Assembly (NCBI GenBank): GCA_003427395.1
Contig: BFEA01000436.1
Coordinates: 18,730 to 47,006, forward strand
Length of the DNA stretch: 28,277 bases
Direction: 5' to 3'
Origin: Chara braunii
Taxonomy: Eukaryota; Streptophyta; Charophyceae; Charales; Characeae
Below, in pieces: positions 19,052 through 28,277 of the stretch. The notes beneath the pieces were generated by a model that was not told where the DNA came from, ran no database searches, and worked only from the letters and a program-made list of their open reading frames with translations. A program made the position numbers and the translations under genes. Each line of letters starts with the position of its first letter. Position 1 is the stretch's first letter.

Positions 19052-19978
19052 AGTAGAGAATCTAGCAGGAAACGAAGATTACAGGCGAAAATGACAAGAC
19101 TTGGGATCAACTACACTACGAGACAAGTTGTGATTCTCATAGAGAAGGAGAAGAGGGAAACACATGCACATTATAACACTCAAACGAACATTGACGTCAA
19201 CACAAGAGTTGCACTACATACTCAAGTAGAGAACTAGTGAGAGACGAAGTTTACGAGCGAAGAAGACGAGATTTGAGCTCAACTACACTAGGAGATGAAT
19301 TGCGATTCACATGGGAGGGGAGAAATGGACAATACATGCATTCTATATCACCAAAACACTAGGAAATAACAACACATGAATTGCAATTTACACCAAAGTA
19401 GGAGAATTTGTAGAAGATGACGATTACAAGTGAAAAAGACAAGATTCGAGTTCATCTACACTTGAAGATGAATTGCGATTCACATGGGAGGGGAAAAATG
19501 GACAATACATGCACTCTACAACACTTAAACTCACGTTGACATCAACATATGGATTGCGCTACACACCCATGTGGAGAAACTAGTAGAAAATGGAGAAAAC
19601 AAGTGAAAATGACAAGATTAGAGTTCACCCACACTAGAAGATAAATTGCGATTCACATGGGAGGGGAGAAATGGACAATACATGCACTCTACATCACCAA
19701 AACACTAGAAAACAACAACACATGAGTTGCGATTTACACCAAAGTAGGAGAACTGGTAGACGATGAAGATTACAAGTGAAAAAGACTAGATTTGAGCTCA
19801 TCTACACTAGGAGATGAATTGCGATTCACACGGGAGGGGAAAAATGGACAATACATGCACTCTACATCACCAAAACACTAGGAAATAACAACACATGAGT
19901 TACAATTTACACGAAAGTAGAAGAACTAGTACAAGTGAAAAAGACAAGATTTGAGTTCATCTACACTAGGAGATGAAT
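19052..19978. repeat. 173-bp satellite with alternating variants
   Basis: TTGCGATTCACATGGGAGGG recurs at about 19128 (diverged), 19300, 19473, 19646 and 19819, steps of 172-173 bp, and a truncated unit ends at 19978. The middle of the unit alternates between two types. One carries AACATTGACGTCAACACA (units 1 and 3) and the other CACCAAAACACTAGGAAATA (units 2, 4 and 5). This suggests a dimeric, higher-order unit near 346 bp. Confidence 0.9.
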
Positions 19979-20216
19979 GGGGAGAGAGATGGAGAGAAGG
20001 GTGAGGGGAAGAAGGGGGAAAGGAAGAAGGGAAGGTAGGGGAAAAGGAAGGCGAGGAGGAGGATGAAGAGGAAGAAAAAGAAGAAGGAGAAGAAGAAGGA
20101 GAAGAAGAAGAAGAAGAAGACAAGGGGGAAGAAGAAGAAGAAGAAGAAGAAGAAGAAGGGGGGGGAGAAAGAGAGGGAGAAGGGAAGAGAAGAAAGGGGG
20201 AGAAGGAAAGGGAGAC
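19979..20216. repeat. GAA/GGA purine tract
   Basis: The plus strand is nearly all purine, with GAAGAAGAA runs and GGGGGAGAAAGAG variants. It starts directly at the truncated end of the 173-bp array. Long Ser/Phe/Leu frames on the minus strand are artefacts. Confidence 0.9.
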
Positions 20217-21321
20217 ATCTCTTCACTCCCTCCTAGGATGCCTCACTCTCAATAAAGCTTCCTCCTCCTTGGCTATGGCTTCCTCTTCCCCTCAAGCCTT
20301 TTCTCTTCTTTCTCTTTCCTTCTCCAAGCTGCTATAGCGCCTACTACTAGGACTAGGGAGTCCTTCCCTCTAGAAGGGTTAATGAGACTACTCTAAGTCC
20401 TTCCTTCCTCTCCACTAGCCTGGGAGCTATGGTGGATTACCCCCTCCACTACCACTAGCTTGTAAAGCCTCCTTCTACTAGCTCACAGTCACCTTAAAGC
20501 TTCCGGACTGACAGGTGTTCCCCTTACTACTCTCCAATTGCCTCTAGAGCTCTCACGGACTCATTTGGGCATCATGGGCACTCCTCATGTAAATATGAGT
20601 GTGGCGGACTAAATCCCCAGCTTATATAGGCTGAGAACAGCAGTCCGGCCAGCCCTTGGGCCCTCCCAAGTGCCCAAGGTGAACCGAGGTACCCCCAAGG
20701 CCAATTTTTACCTCTAGGCCTCTCCGGGGGTACCTGGGCCTCTTTTTGGCCAGGTACATGTAGTCCGAGTGGTTGGTGCCAACTCGGATTGCCCCTTGGC
20801 CTACCCCGACCTCTTTTCCTCCTCCCAAATGCTGCCCCCTAGGGTCCTAATGCCCAAGGGGCAATTTTACTTGAAGCAAAAAGACCTAGTGGGCCTTTTT
20901 CTCGATTTTTTCAGGTTTCGGTCTCCCTTGGGTAGGCCGGACCATTTTTCAAAGTGGCAGCACCTTTTCAGCCTTCGATCTGGCTGAGATCCATGACTAA
21001 CAATAATTCGTGCTACCCCCTAGTAGCCCTTGCCCCAATTTTGAGCCCCTAAGTCCAATTTTTTAATTTTTAGTGTATCTAGCTCTCATTTTGGGCCAAG
21101 TGCATTGTTCTGTCTTTTTCTTCTTTTATTTCTTTTCCTTTTTGGGCTGCTACCTCCTATGTGTCCGAAATTGGATTTAACGGGGTTTTTAAGTTGAACG
21201 GTTCAACTCCCATTCAACTCCCGTTTCAACTCCACGTTGAACCGAGTTGGACGTGATACAACTCGGCCCGCGAATTTGTTTTTTGCAGGCAAAACATAAG
21301 TGAAAAAATTATATATATACA
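20217..21321. other. no gene; TATA-like and small inverted repeats
   Basis: CTTATATAGG near 20620 resembles a TATA box. GGTACCCCC (20688-20696) pairs with GGGGGTACC (20726-20734). Near 21190-21250 AGTTGAAC-G-GTTCAACT forms a hairpin, followed by further TTCAACTCCC words. No coding evidence. Confidence 0.4.
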
Positions 21322-21360
21322 TATGGGGGTGTAGATTTTTTTGCTCTCTACATCCCCGTA
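21322..21360. repeat. AT-rich hairpin around GGGGTGTAGA
   Basis: TATGGGGGTGTAGA (21322-21335) is nearly complementary to TCTACATCCCCGTA (21347-21360), with two mismatches and a T-rich loop. A related arrangement appears at 28087-28130 near the window end, also followed by long A/T runs, suggesting the same repeat family. Confidence 0.55.
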
Positions 21361-21441
21361 TTTTTATTTTTATTTTTTTAGCATAAAAATAATTTTAAGA
21401 AAATCAAAAACAAAATCAGACTCAAAAAAGATTTTTTTTTT

Positions 21442-21462
21442 TGATTGATTGATTGATTGATT
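21442..21462. repeat. (GATT)5 microsatellite
   Basis: Five uninterrupted GATT units follow a T-run. Confidence 0.9.
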
Positions 21463-21501
21463 GGTAGGGGATGAGTCTCCCCTCCCACCCCCACCGAATC
21501 A

Positions 21502-21502
<1 letters not shown>

Positions 21503-21547
<45 letters not shown>
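21503..21547. repeat. (AC)22 microsatellite
   Basis: Uninterrupted AC dinucleotides, about 22 copies. Confidence 0.95.
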
Positions 21548-21550
<3 letters not shown>

Positions 21551-21687
21551 TTGCGCCAAAGTTGCGCGGGGAAAAGTAAAAATAACGAGAAAAGCAGGGT
21601 TTTCCCTTCTTGTTTTAACTTTTTTTTTCTCTTTTCTGCATAACATAGTTTTTTTCCGGAATTTTTGAACGACGTTCGTTTCTTTTT

Positions 21688-21768
21688 TTCAACGGAATTC
21701 AACAGTGATTCAACGGGATTCAACGGGGATTCAACGGGAATTCAACGGCGATTCAACGGGGATTCAAT
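21688..21768. repeat. 10-11-bp tandem repeat TTCAACGGGGA
   Basis: Seven units of TTCAACGGGA, TTCAACGGGGA, TTCAACGGGAA or TTCAACGGCGA follow each other, ending in TTCAA directly against the mitochondrial insert. Confidence 0.9.
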
Positions 21769-21894
21769 TTTCTGTTTCTCTAGATGACATGATGGGTCAA
21801 TTATTTGCTTTATTCGTATTAACTGTAGCTGCTGCAGAATCTGCTATTGGGCTCGCTATTCTTGTTATTACTTTTCGAATTCGTGGCACTATTG
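21769..21894 (+). pseudogene. nad4L: nuclear insert of mitochondrial nad4L fragment
   Basis: About 42 codons, [17 protein letters not shown], then [14 protein letters not shown], then FRIRGTI, match the C-terminal half of subunit 4L of mitochondrial NADH dehydrogenase (complex I). That half includes the conserved membrane segment with [11 protein letters not shown]. The plastid homologue ndhE differs clearly, so a mitochondrial source is preferred. The start and the N-terminal helices are missing, and the match ends at GGCACTATT, after which the sequence becomes the neighbouring repeat. The codons contain no stop, so the transfer is recent or short enough to have escaped mutation. It lies between a TTCAACGGG array and the fold-back repeats. 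It cannot make a functional subunit. Confidence 0.85.
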
Positions 21895-21904
21895 AAATCT
21901 ACCC

Positions 21905-22120
21905 AAACCAACACCGCAATCTTTGACGATTTTTAAATATGTTTTGGCACGGCAAAAAAACTTGAAAATTGAGAGGCATGTACCTCACGTCATAGAGAGC
22001 TCACAAAAAAAATTCAGAAAAAAACAATTATTTTAAGGCCCCATACGGACCCCGAACGGGACCTCGAACGCCCGTATGTACGGAGGTCTGCCCGGGGACG
22101 TCCGTACGTATGGGTTGGTG

Positions 22121-22124
<4 letters not shown>
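21905..22124 (+). repeat. fold-back family unit Y (first copy)
   Basis: Begins ACACCGCAATCTTTGACGAT, contains GGCATGTACCTCACGTCAT, ATTCAG, AGGCCCC and GTACGGAGGTCTGCCCGGGG, and ends at a (TA)n tract. The same ordered words recur at about 22690-22942 (same strand), 22981-23167 (inverted) and 23176-23400 (inverted). Confidence 0.7.
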
Positions 22125-22172
<48 letters not shown>

Positions 22173-22182
22173 CATATATATA
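22125..22182. repeat. (TA)n tract
   Basis: About 58 bp of TA repeats with a few G or C interruptions separate unit Y from the large inverted repeat. Further TA tracts lie at 22940-22960, 22971-22982 and 23920-23944, all at element joints. Confidence 0.9.
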
Positions 22183-22183
22183 C

Positions 22184-23914
22184 AGGGTAACCGGCGTTCG
22201 GGACAGGCCGAACGCCCGAACCAGAACGCCCGAACGTATGGGACCCCTTGGGGATGCGTTCGGCCGTTCGAGCCGAACGCGGACCCAAAAAAAAACAAAA
22301 AAAAAAAACAAAGCCATCAAAAAAATCTGAAAAAAACGATATGTTCTGGAAAAAAAGAAATTAAACAAGATTTGCCCGAGCATTACGTCCGAATTCCTTA
22401 CCAAATTTGAAATAAAAATAAAATACACAGAACAAATACTAAAAATAAAAATAAATAAAAATAAAAAGAGAATTAAATTTAGTGAGTACGCAAGCATGTT
22501 TTCGACACCACCATCTTTGGTGATTTTTCATTTTTTGTTGGCGTAGCTAAATGCCCTGAAAATTTACACATGTGTACTTCACATAATACAAAACCCACTT
22601 AAAAATTTTCAAAAAATAATAAAATTGTTTAAAACCTGAACTAAAGTGATAACAAAAAGTCAAAAGTGAAAAAACATGTGGGCAAGCACGTTTTGACACC
22701 GCCATCTTTGGCGATTTTTAATTCTTATTTGGCTAAGCCAAATGGTTTGAAAAGTTATAGGCATGTACCTCACGTCATAAAGAACTCATAAAAATAAATT
22801 CAGACAAGAAATTTATATTTCTAGGCCCCGAAATAATGTTTGGCGAGGGCCGAACGCGGTCGGGTTCGGGCCCCGTACGGGACCCCGAACGCCCGAACGT
22901 ACGGAGGTCCGCCCGGGGGCCTTCGTGCGTACGGGCTGGTATATATATATATATATATATCGTCAAATAATATATATATATACCAGCCCGTACTTACGGA
23001 GGCCCCCGGGCGGACCTCCGTACGTTCGGGCATTTGGGGTCCCGTACGGGGCCCGAACCGAACCACGTTCGTCCCCCGCCAAACATTATTTCGGGGCCAA
23101 AAAATATATATATTTTTTCTGAATTTGTTTTTATGAGTTCTCGATGACGTGAGGTACATGCCTATAATACAGGCTTACCACCCTGTACGTAGGAAGGCCC
23201 CTAGGCGGATCTCCGTACGTTCGGGCGTTCGGGGTCCCGTACGGGGCCCGAACCCGACCGCGTTCGGCCCCCGCCAAACATTATTTTGGGGCCTAAAAAT
23301 AAATATTTTTTTTCTGAATTTTTTGTTTATGAGTTCTCTATGACGTGAGGTACATGCCTAGAAATTTTGAAGTCATTTGGCTTAGCCAAATAAGAATTAA
23401 AAATTGCCAAAGATGGTGGTGTCAAAACGTGCTCGCCCTGACTTTTTGTTTTCACTTTAGTTCGAGGTCTAGACAATTTNATTATTTTTTGAAACTTTTT
23501 TAGTGGGTTTTGTATTATGTGAAGTACACATCTGTAAATTTTCAGGGCATTTAGCAATGCCAAAAAACAATAAAGAATCACCAACGATGGCGGTGTCGAA
23601 AACATGCTCGCGCACTCACTCAATTTAATTCTCTTTTTTTTTTTCTTTTTTTTTTTAATTAGTATGTGTTCTGTGTATTTTATTTTTATTTCAAATTTGG
23701 TAAGGAATTCGGACGTAATGCTCCGGCAAATCTTGTTTAATGTATTTTTCTCCATAACATATCTTTTTTTCAGATTGTTTTGATGACTTTGTTTTTTTTT
23801 TTTTTTTTTTTTTTTTTGGGTCTGCGCTCGGCCTGAACGGCCGAACTCATCCCAAAGGGGTCCCATACGTTCGGGCGTTCGGGTTTGGGCGTTCGGCCCA
23901 TCCCTAACGCCGGT

Positions 23915-23920
<6 letters not shown>
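22184..23920. mobile_element. large nested fold-back structure flanked by (TA)n
   Basis: The left arm (22184-22942) is repeated in inverted orientation at 23176-23920. Outer ends read AGGGTAACCGGCG and CGCCGGTTACCCT, and arms of about 750 bp correspond in order along their length: CGAACG-rich cap, A/T-run, ATTACGTCCGAATTCCTTAC, GACACC-GCCATCTTTGG words, GGCATGTACCTCACGTCAT, then a second GC-rich cap. Divergence is noticeable, with small indels in the A/T-runs. Inside each arm, two related sub-blocks of about 190 bp lie head to tail. Frames crossing the region have no motifs, so any movement would need enzymes from elsewhere. The family is not one I can name. Confidence 0.75.
22757..23167. repeat. 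inner inverted repeat with (TA)n centre
   Basis: TATAGGCATGTACC (22757 onward) pairs with GGTACATGCCTATA (ending 23167). The GC-rich caps GGCCCCGAAATAATGTTTGG (22824) and its complement (ending 23098) pair almost perfectly. The centre is (TA)n, then CGTCAAATAA, then (TA)n. It is formed by the inner end of the left arm plus an extra inverted copy of unit Y. Confidence 0.85.
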
Positions 23921-23950
<30 letters not shown>

Positions 23951-23959
23951 ACCGGCGTT
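23905..23959. repeat. palindrome centred on (TA)n
   Basis: TAACGCCGGTTACCCT (23905-23920) faces AGGGTAACCGGCGTT (23945-23959) across about 24 bp of TA. The right side continues for only a few matching bases (CGGGAC) before unrelated sequence, so it is the stub of another copy of the same element end. Confidence 0.85.
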
Positions 23960-24104
23960 CGGGACGGTGTGAGGAAACCCGGGGAGGGGTTGCCTACTGT
24001 TCGCTGAAGCCAAGGGCCACGACGCCTGTGACTCGCCGCGCCCGCTTCCAAGGTCCTCAGCGACCAGCGGCCTTTTGAATTTTTAACAACTTCACACAGC
24101 AAGA

Positions 24105-24430
24105 AGTTTCATCTGTCAACAGCTAAAGCCGCAAACCGCACAACTATGAGTTTCAGTAGTGAGCTGGTGAAGCGGTAAGTTCAAACTGTAACGAGTTTCN
24201 CTGGTCAAACGATAAAANGACAAGTTCGCAACCAGTTTCGACTATCAACTGGTAATACNAATAGATTACACAATAATGAGTCAAGTGCACACACCTGCGA
24301 GCTTTAACCTAAGCCGTCTGTTGGAAATCCGATGGATTACAGTGCAAGGAGTCCAGTTTACCCAGCAACGACTTTAACTCAAACAGTCAACTGGTAGCCC
24401 CGTCAGTTTGTTCAGCGGTGAGATTAATAA
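24105..24430. repeat. degenerate ~43-bp tandem repeat
   Basis: GTTTC followed by variants of 'AACTGTCAACTGGTAA' recurs at 24106, 24150, 24195 and 24235, steps of 40-45 bp, with less regular copies to about 24430. Heavily diverged. Confidence 0.5.
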
Positions 24431-26009
24431 TTCAGCATAGTCACTTAGGACACTACTNTTCTTTGAATGTTCTGTATGAATTCCCACCGAACGACAGCGA
24501 ATACTGGATCATAATATAAAAAGTTGATCTGCCAATATCAATTCTTGTTTTGCTATTAAAACATGACTGCTAGTTTAGACAATGGAAAGAAAGTGATCGA
24601 TCTGACAATATATATATAGAAACTGTTTGATCAGCCAACAGGCGGAGAGCGATAGATCTGCCAAAGGCAGGAACTGCTCGCCCAACCAAAGAGCCAAAGT
24701 ATGATTGGGCCGCCAATATACAAGAACTGCTCGCCACTTCCAGGCTCACACACTTTGTTCCGTTTCAAACTCCTGCAGTCCTCCCCCTCCCGAATGTGTA
24801 TTGTTTTTGGCTAGCTTAATGACTTCATACGTGTAGTTTCCCCCACGTGGAGAGGGGCCCCGGATGCTCCTCTTCTGACAATTTTCCCTTTCCAACCCTT
24901 TTTCTATCTCTCTCTGACCTTCACACGAAGAGTCACTTGCCCGTTCGCTCGCTCCCTCTTACACGGCTATGGACGTGCGCTCTTACACACCCTTACTCCC
25001 AATCCCTGAAAACAAACAAGGAGAGGATACCGAACCAGCGAGAAAATTAAGACGTTTGATGCTAGGTGCGGGTACCTGAGAAACTCAGAGCCGGATGTTG
25101 TTGCATTGAAGCCAGCCTGGAGTATTCAAACACCCATGATACTTANCCCAGGAAAGCTTCAGANNGCGGGTGCGAGCTAGAATCTTGCTTTCCTGCTCGC
25201 AACTCGGAGACACTCAGAGCACCTGATCGTACCTGGTTGATCGTTTGCCATACTGCAACGGGGACCGCGCCCACCAACAGCAGAGACGCACAATTGCCAA
25301 ATCTTCAAAAGTGACCGATTCCCCTAATGACGAAAATGCTTGATTGACATATCAGCAAAGCGAGCTCGTGGACAGCGGAAATATCAGTCNCCTCTATTAG
25401 CGGGAATGCTCAACTACTGCACCTCCGACAGCGGATGGCCCTCGATGATCAAGGAATTTGATGGATCACTCAATGCGGTCTTGCGTGCAGCTTCTGTTTT
25501 AGCATTCAATTTCACTGTCCCAACTCGCCCACCGTTTTTCTTCATCTCATCGCCTTTGTTGCCCTCATTGCCTGCACCCTTCTCTCCCTAACCGATTACC
25601 TTAGTTAAGTGAGTATTCCGGTACTACCCGTGTGTTGGCGTGGGCAATTTNNTTGTTGGCTGACCTGAACGTGGGCTCGCTTCAGATCAGCTCGTCTCTC
25701 ACTGTCGTAACCGCGCCTGCCCCACTATTGCTTGCCCTCCGTCCTCGCCACGTCCATGCGAGCTGCAGATGCCAGGTACGCGTCCGGTCTTCCCTTCTCC
25801 CCTTGTTTACCTTTCTTTTCTTGTTTTCGTNAATGTCGTCCCTTTCACCCTAGCACCCCAAATCAACCATCAANAACCGGACAGACTTTGGGTCTCACCG
25901 GCGCACNTGCCACAATATATCCTCTTTTCCCGCACTCAACCTTCCTTTTACCCCTTCGTGCACAAGCANTGTTCTCCCNTCCAACGGGTGCACANCATCT
26001 AGCTCCAAC
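24431..26009. other. no recognised gene; irregular short repeats
   Basis: GATCTGCCAATAT-like and GAACTGCTCGCC words recur near 24525-24735. The remainder is mixed sequence with isolated N. Plus-strand frames at 25066-25591 have no motif. Confidence 0.35.
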
Positions 26010-26400
26010 ATAGACTGAGTACGCCTGGCATGCCGCGTAAGAATCCCACGCCCGTCCGAATGTACTNNGCCTTCCACACCNNATTCAGACGATGCTGCTC
26101 TCTAGCCTACTGTGACTGCACGACGTACCCTTGGCCCTCAAAATTTCCCGTCTCTCTCCCGCGGATGCTCCCCCTTCTGTTCCCTTGAACTCGCNCNCTC
26201 CCAGCGCGTTGACCCTGCTTGCACCCAGCGTCGTTGTGGGCTGGATACGCCTTGCATGTCGTTCCTCCTTACCGAAACGAGCTGGGTTGTGGGCAGCGTA
26301 CGCCAGGCACGCTCCCTCAGTGTATACTCCTGCTCTCCCCTGTCAACCTGCCGCCCAGGGCACAAGAAGTGGGCGGAGTACACCTCGCACACCTCCTGCT
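26010..26400. repeat. very degenerate repeat with GTACGCC-GGCA motif
   Basis: Variants of GAGTACGCCTGGCATGCC appear near 26019, 26240, 26299 and 26377, spaced irregularly at 60-220 bp and followed by C-rich sequence. Overlapping open frames on both strands carry no recognisable domain. Confidence 0.35.
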
Positions 26401-26699
26401 GGCTTCCCCTCTCAAACCCCCGCACACTTTCCTCCCTTGGCCTTATGCAGACTGCAGCCCGGTTCACTCAAGCTCCCCGGCTCAAGGGTACTCGCTCGCG
26501 GGTATCAGCGGCCTCCAGCCTATCTCCCCTTTCCGGTAGGTCGTNGTGTCGGTACCTTCNGAAACGAGATCATGGCCCCAACAGTTCTCCAGTTTCAGGC
26601 TCCCNAGGGCCAAAGTACGGTACCTAGGGACGGGGACCCTCTGAGTCGAGTTAGCAGGCTATTGAGACAAGCCTATCCCCGCAGCAGTTGTTTCCCTGA

Positions 26700-27890
26700 T
26701 CGGTACCGATGACTTAAATCCATGGCCTNGCCACGTCCGGGGAAATCGAAACAGGCGGCCCTAATCTGACATTAATACAAGGCACCCCGCCCAAGGTACT
26801 GTACCATCCCAAAATAAGTCGGGTAGTGTTGTAACATGCCCAAAATAGCGAGGCTCGACAACTCCGAGTGGTACTAGCGCCGCACCCACAGTTGGTTCGA
26901 TGCGCCGAACCTTAAAAAGCTTGAAGACGTTCCACCCCGCTAGTTGCGCCTGAAACAGCCGACACGAATAATAAGGCCCTATACTGCCACCGTACCAATG
27001 TTGAACCAGGGAACTTCGACTCTGAACTGTAGCAGCCTGGTCTCTACCCGTCACCTTACCAATACCGAACCTGTATGAACCGCCCCTGTACCGTGCCATA
27101 CCTGCCCCATGTTGAATACTGGGTAATTCGGTAATGCCGTGAAGATACTGATCCTGAAATAGCTGTCTCGAGATGCAGCTGCCTGTTCCGTTACCATATC
27201 AACACCAAATCAGCGACCATACCGGTCCAATCCAGTGAGAGTACCAAGACAGAAGCACCGACCCTCGAGCCGAGCGGCGTGTCAGAAGGCACAAGTACCG
27301 TACCGCAAATGCCCCACACCCCTACCAGACCTGTACCTTGTCAGCCCAAAAATGATGAATCTGCGGTCGGGCCAACCTCGTTTCTCCATACCAATGCCGA
27401 ATCCCGAAGATCATTCGAAGTNAACGTAACCTGTATCGTGACGATGCCGAACATGTCTCGAATCGAGCCAAGGGAGAACATGAGACAACCGAACCACGTC
27501 GATGCCNCACCAATACCAAACTTGAAAATGTCGAATATCGTGAAATGTCGTAGCGTCGTCATAATTCCGAACCTGCTCAGAACCAAAAGGATAACGCACG
27601 GGTGTGTACCACACTGACGCCGGCTCAGTACCGTGCCGAAAGAGTCTCGAATANCGTAGAAGGCCNTAATAGTACCAAACCTCCCGAGCCATGTGACCGA
27701 ACCGAAGCAACGATCATGCCGATGCCGTGTCCATACTGANCCTGAAATACGTCGAAGCCGAACCCATGCAGCTCTGCTATGATAGTTCCGAGCTTGTTCC
27801 AAACCCCAGGTTCGAACTGGAGTGGCGGCCACACCGGCACAACGNCGCGGATGGCTCNANAGAAGTAACACAATTNTGACACCACTCATA
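26700..27890. repeat. long degenerate array of TACC/GAACC/CGA words
   Basis: Words such as GTACCGTACCG, ATGCCGAA, CCGAACC and AATACCGAACC recur throughout at no fixed period. On the minus strand they read as GGTACGGT and TTCGGTAT. Single N become frequent. Minus-strand frames look repetitive (FGT, WYG, RFG) and are not supported as genes. It could be an ancient satellite or a decayed minisatellite. Confidence 0.4.
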
Positions 27891-28277
27891 GCACACGGGC
27901 CGCGGTGAGGCTANGGATCAGGGAAATCAGGTAAGCTATGAAACACCTGTAGACGCNTCNNCGGGGCCGAGCTCGGAGGGCGGACATATTCACAGCCGCC
28001 TCCGCGGCCTACCAGGTCNACGCCNCGGACCCGATTTTACCAGATTTTTCCTGAATTAAATAATCNGCAGAAAAAAANAAAAAAAAATGTGNGGNTGTAG
28101 NGAATTTTAAACCGTACAACCCCATATTTGTTTTTTTGAAATCCGACTTTGTTTAGGATTTTTAAAACATCAAAACTAAATTCGATTTAAAGAAAAATTT
28201 CAAAAAAAATATAAAGAAAAGCTGGAATTTTTTTTTGTCATTTTTTATCATCAGATATATGGTCCCTGAGTTCACCC
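27891..28277. other. GC-rich patch then AT-rich repeat end
   Basis: 27955-28035 is GC-rich with several N. From 28060 the sequence is AT-rich. GGNTGTAG, then GTACAACCCCATAT resembles the hairpin at 21322-21360, and poly-A and poly-T runs follow. No coding evidence. Confidence 0.4.

Noticed and set aside
18549-20216. CRISPR-like array
   Set aside because: The repeats are directly tandem (91 and 173 bp), with no unique spacers of constant size, in a plant-like eukaryotic context.
19926-20226. Leu/Phe/Ser-rich minus-strand frames that look like membrane segments
   Set aside because: They are translations of the purine tract read in reverse; no real hydrophobic protein is implied.
21769-21894. 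Plastid ndhE as the source of the organelle insert
   Set aside because: The [13 protein letters not shown] and [11 protein letters not shown] segments fit mitochondrial nad4L rather than ndhE.
22014-22497. Tyr/Ile repeat frames over the TA tracts
   Set aside because: They are translations of (TA)n; no gene is supported.
27790-27830. B-box-like GGTTCGAACTGG as a tRNA gene
   Set aside because: There is no A box at the right distance upstream and no foldable cloverleaf; it lies inside the degenerate word-array.

Overview
This looks like nuclear DNA from a streptophyte plant, made almost entirely of decayed transposable elements and tandem repeats. I see no intact host gene. A charophyte alga of the Chara type is my best guess, because the hAT-like transposase and the gag/protease fit element families I associate with such genomes. 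That assignment is inference and was not checked. A short copy of mitochondrial nad4L shows that the host is a eukaryote whose mitochondrion encodes that gene. A gap of 907 N (16545-17451) and scattered single N after 23480 show that repeats limited the assembly.

Layout. 1-2450: degenerate short tandem repeats, two tRNA-like 5' halves facing each other near 1227-1335, and a 104-bp-offset duplication. 2836-3408 (-): a broken reading frame, possibly LINE ORF1-like. 3493-3922: a 147-bp inverted repeat, about 97% identical, around a 136-bp spacer. 4135-5376: GC-rich sequence with a G-quadruplex motif, then three tandem copies of a unit that ends in an A-tract. 5453-9734 (-): a hAT-superfamily transposase pseudogene with a very long acidic/Gly-rich C-terminal part, broken by about five frameshifts and two in-frame stops.

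9860-11871: pyrimidine-rich sequence with CCAAT, G-box and TATA-like elements, then an unidentified frame with one TAG. 12127-14820 (+): an LTR-retrotransposon remnant with a tRNA-Met-type primer site, gag with a zinc knuckle, and an aspartic protease, but no reverse transcriptase, RNase H, integrase or recognisable 3' LTR. 14821-15880: a strong TATA box but no recognisable gene.

15930-20216: a block of arrays. In order these are a GA microsatellite, a 53-bp minisatellite spanning the gap, a palindrome-rich 0.5 kb, a 91-bp satellite, a 173-bp satellite with alternating variants, and a GAA-rich purine tract. 21300-21770: AT-rich hairpin, SSRs and a TTCAACGGG array abutting the nad4L insert. 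21905-23960: nested fold-back elements joined by (TA)n, forming an inverted repeat with arms of about 750 bp. 24105-28277: highly degenerate repeats and AT-rich sequence.

The parts do not form a working pathway; they record successive insertions and decay. The items most worth following up are the (TA)n-linked fold-back cluster, the alternating 173-bp satellite and its link to the 91-bp satellite, the hAT C-terminal extension, the unidentified frame upstream of gag, and the large hairpin at 3493-3922.
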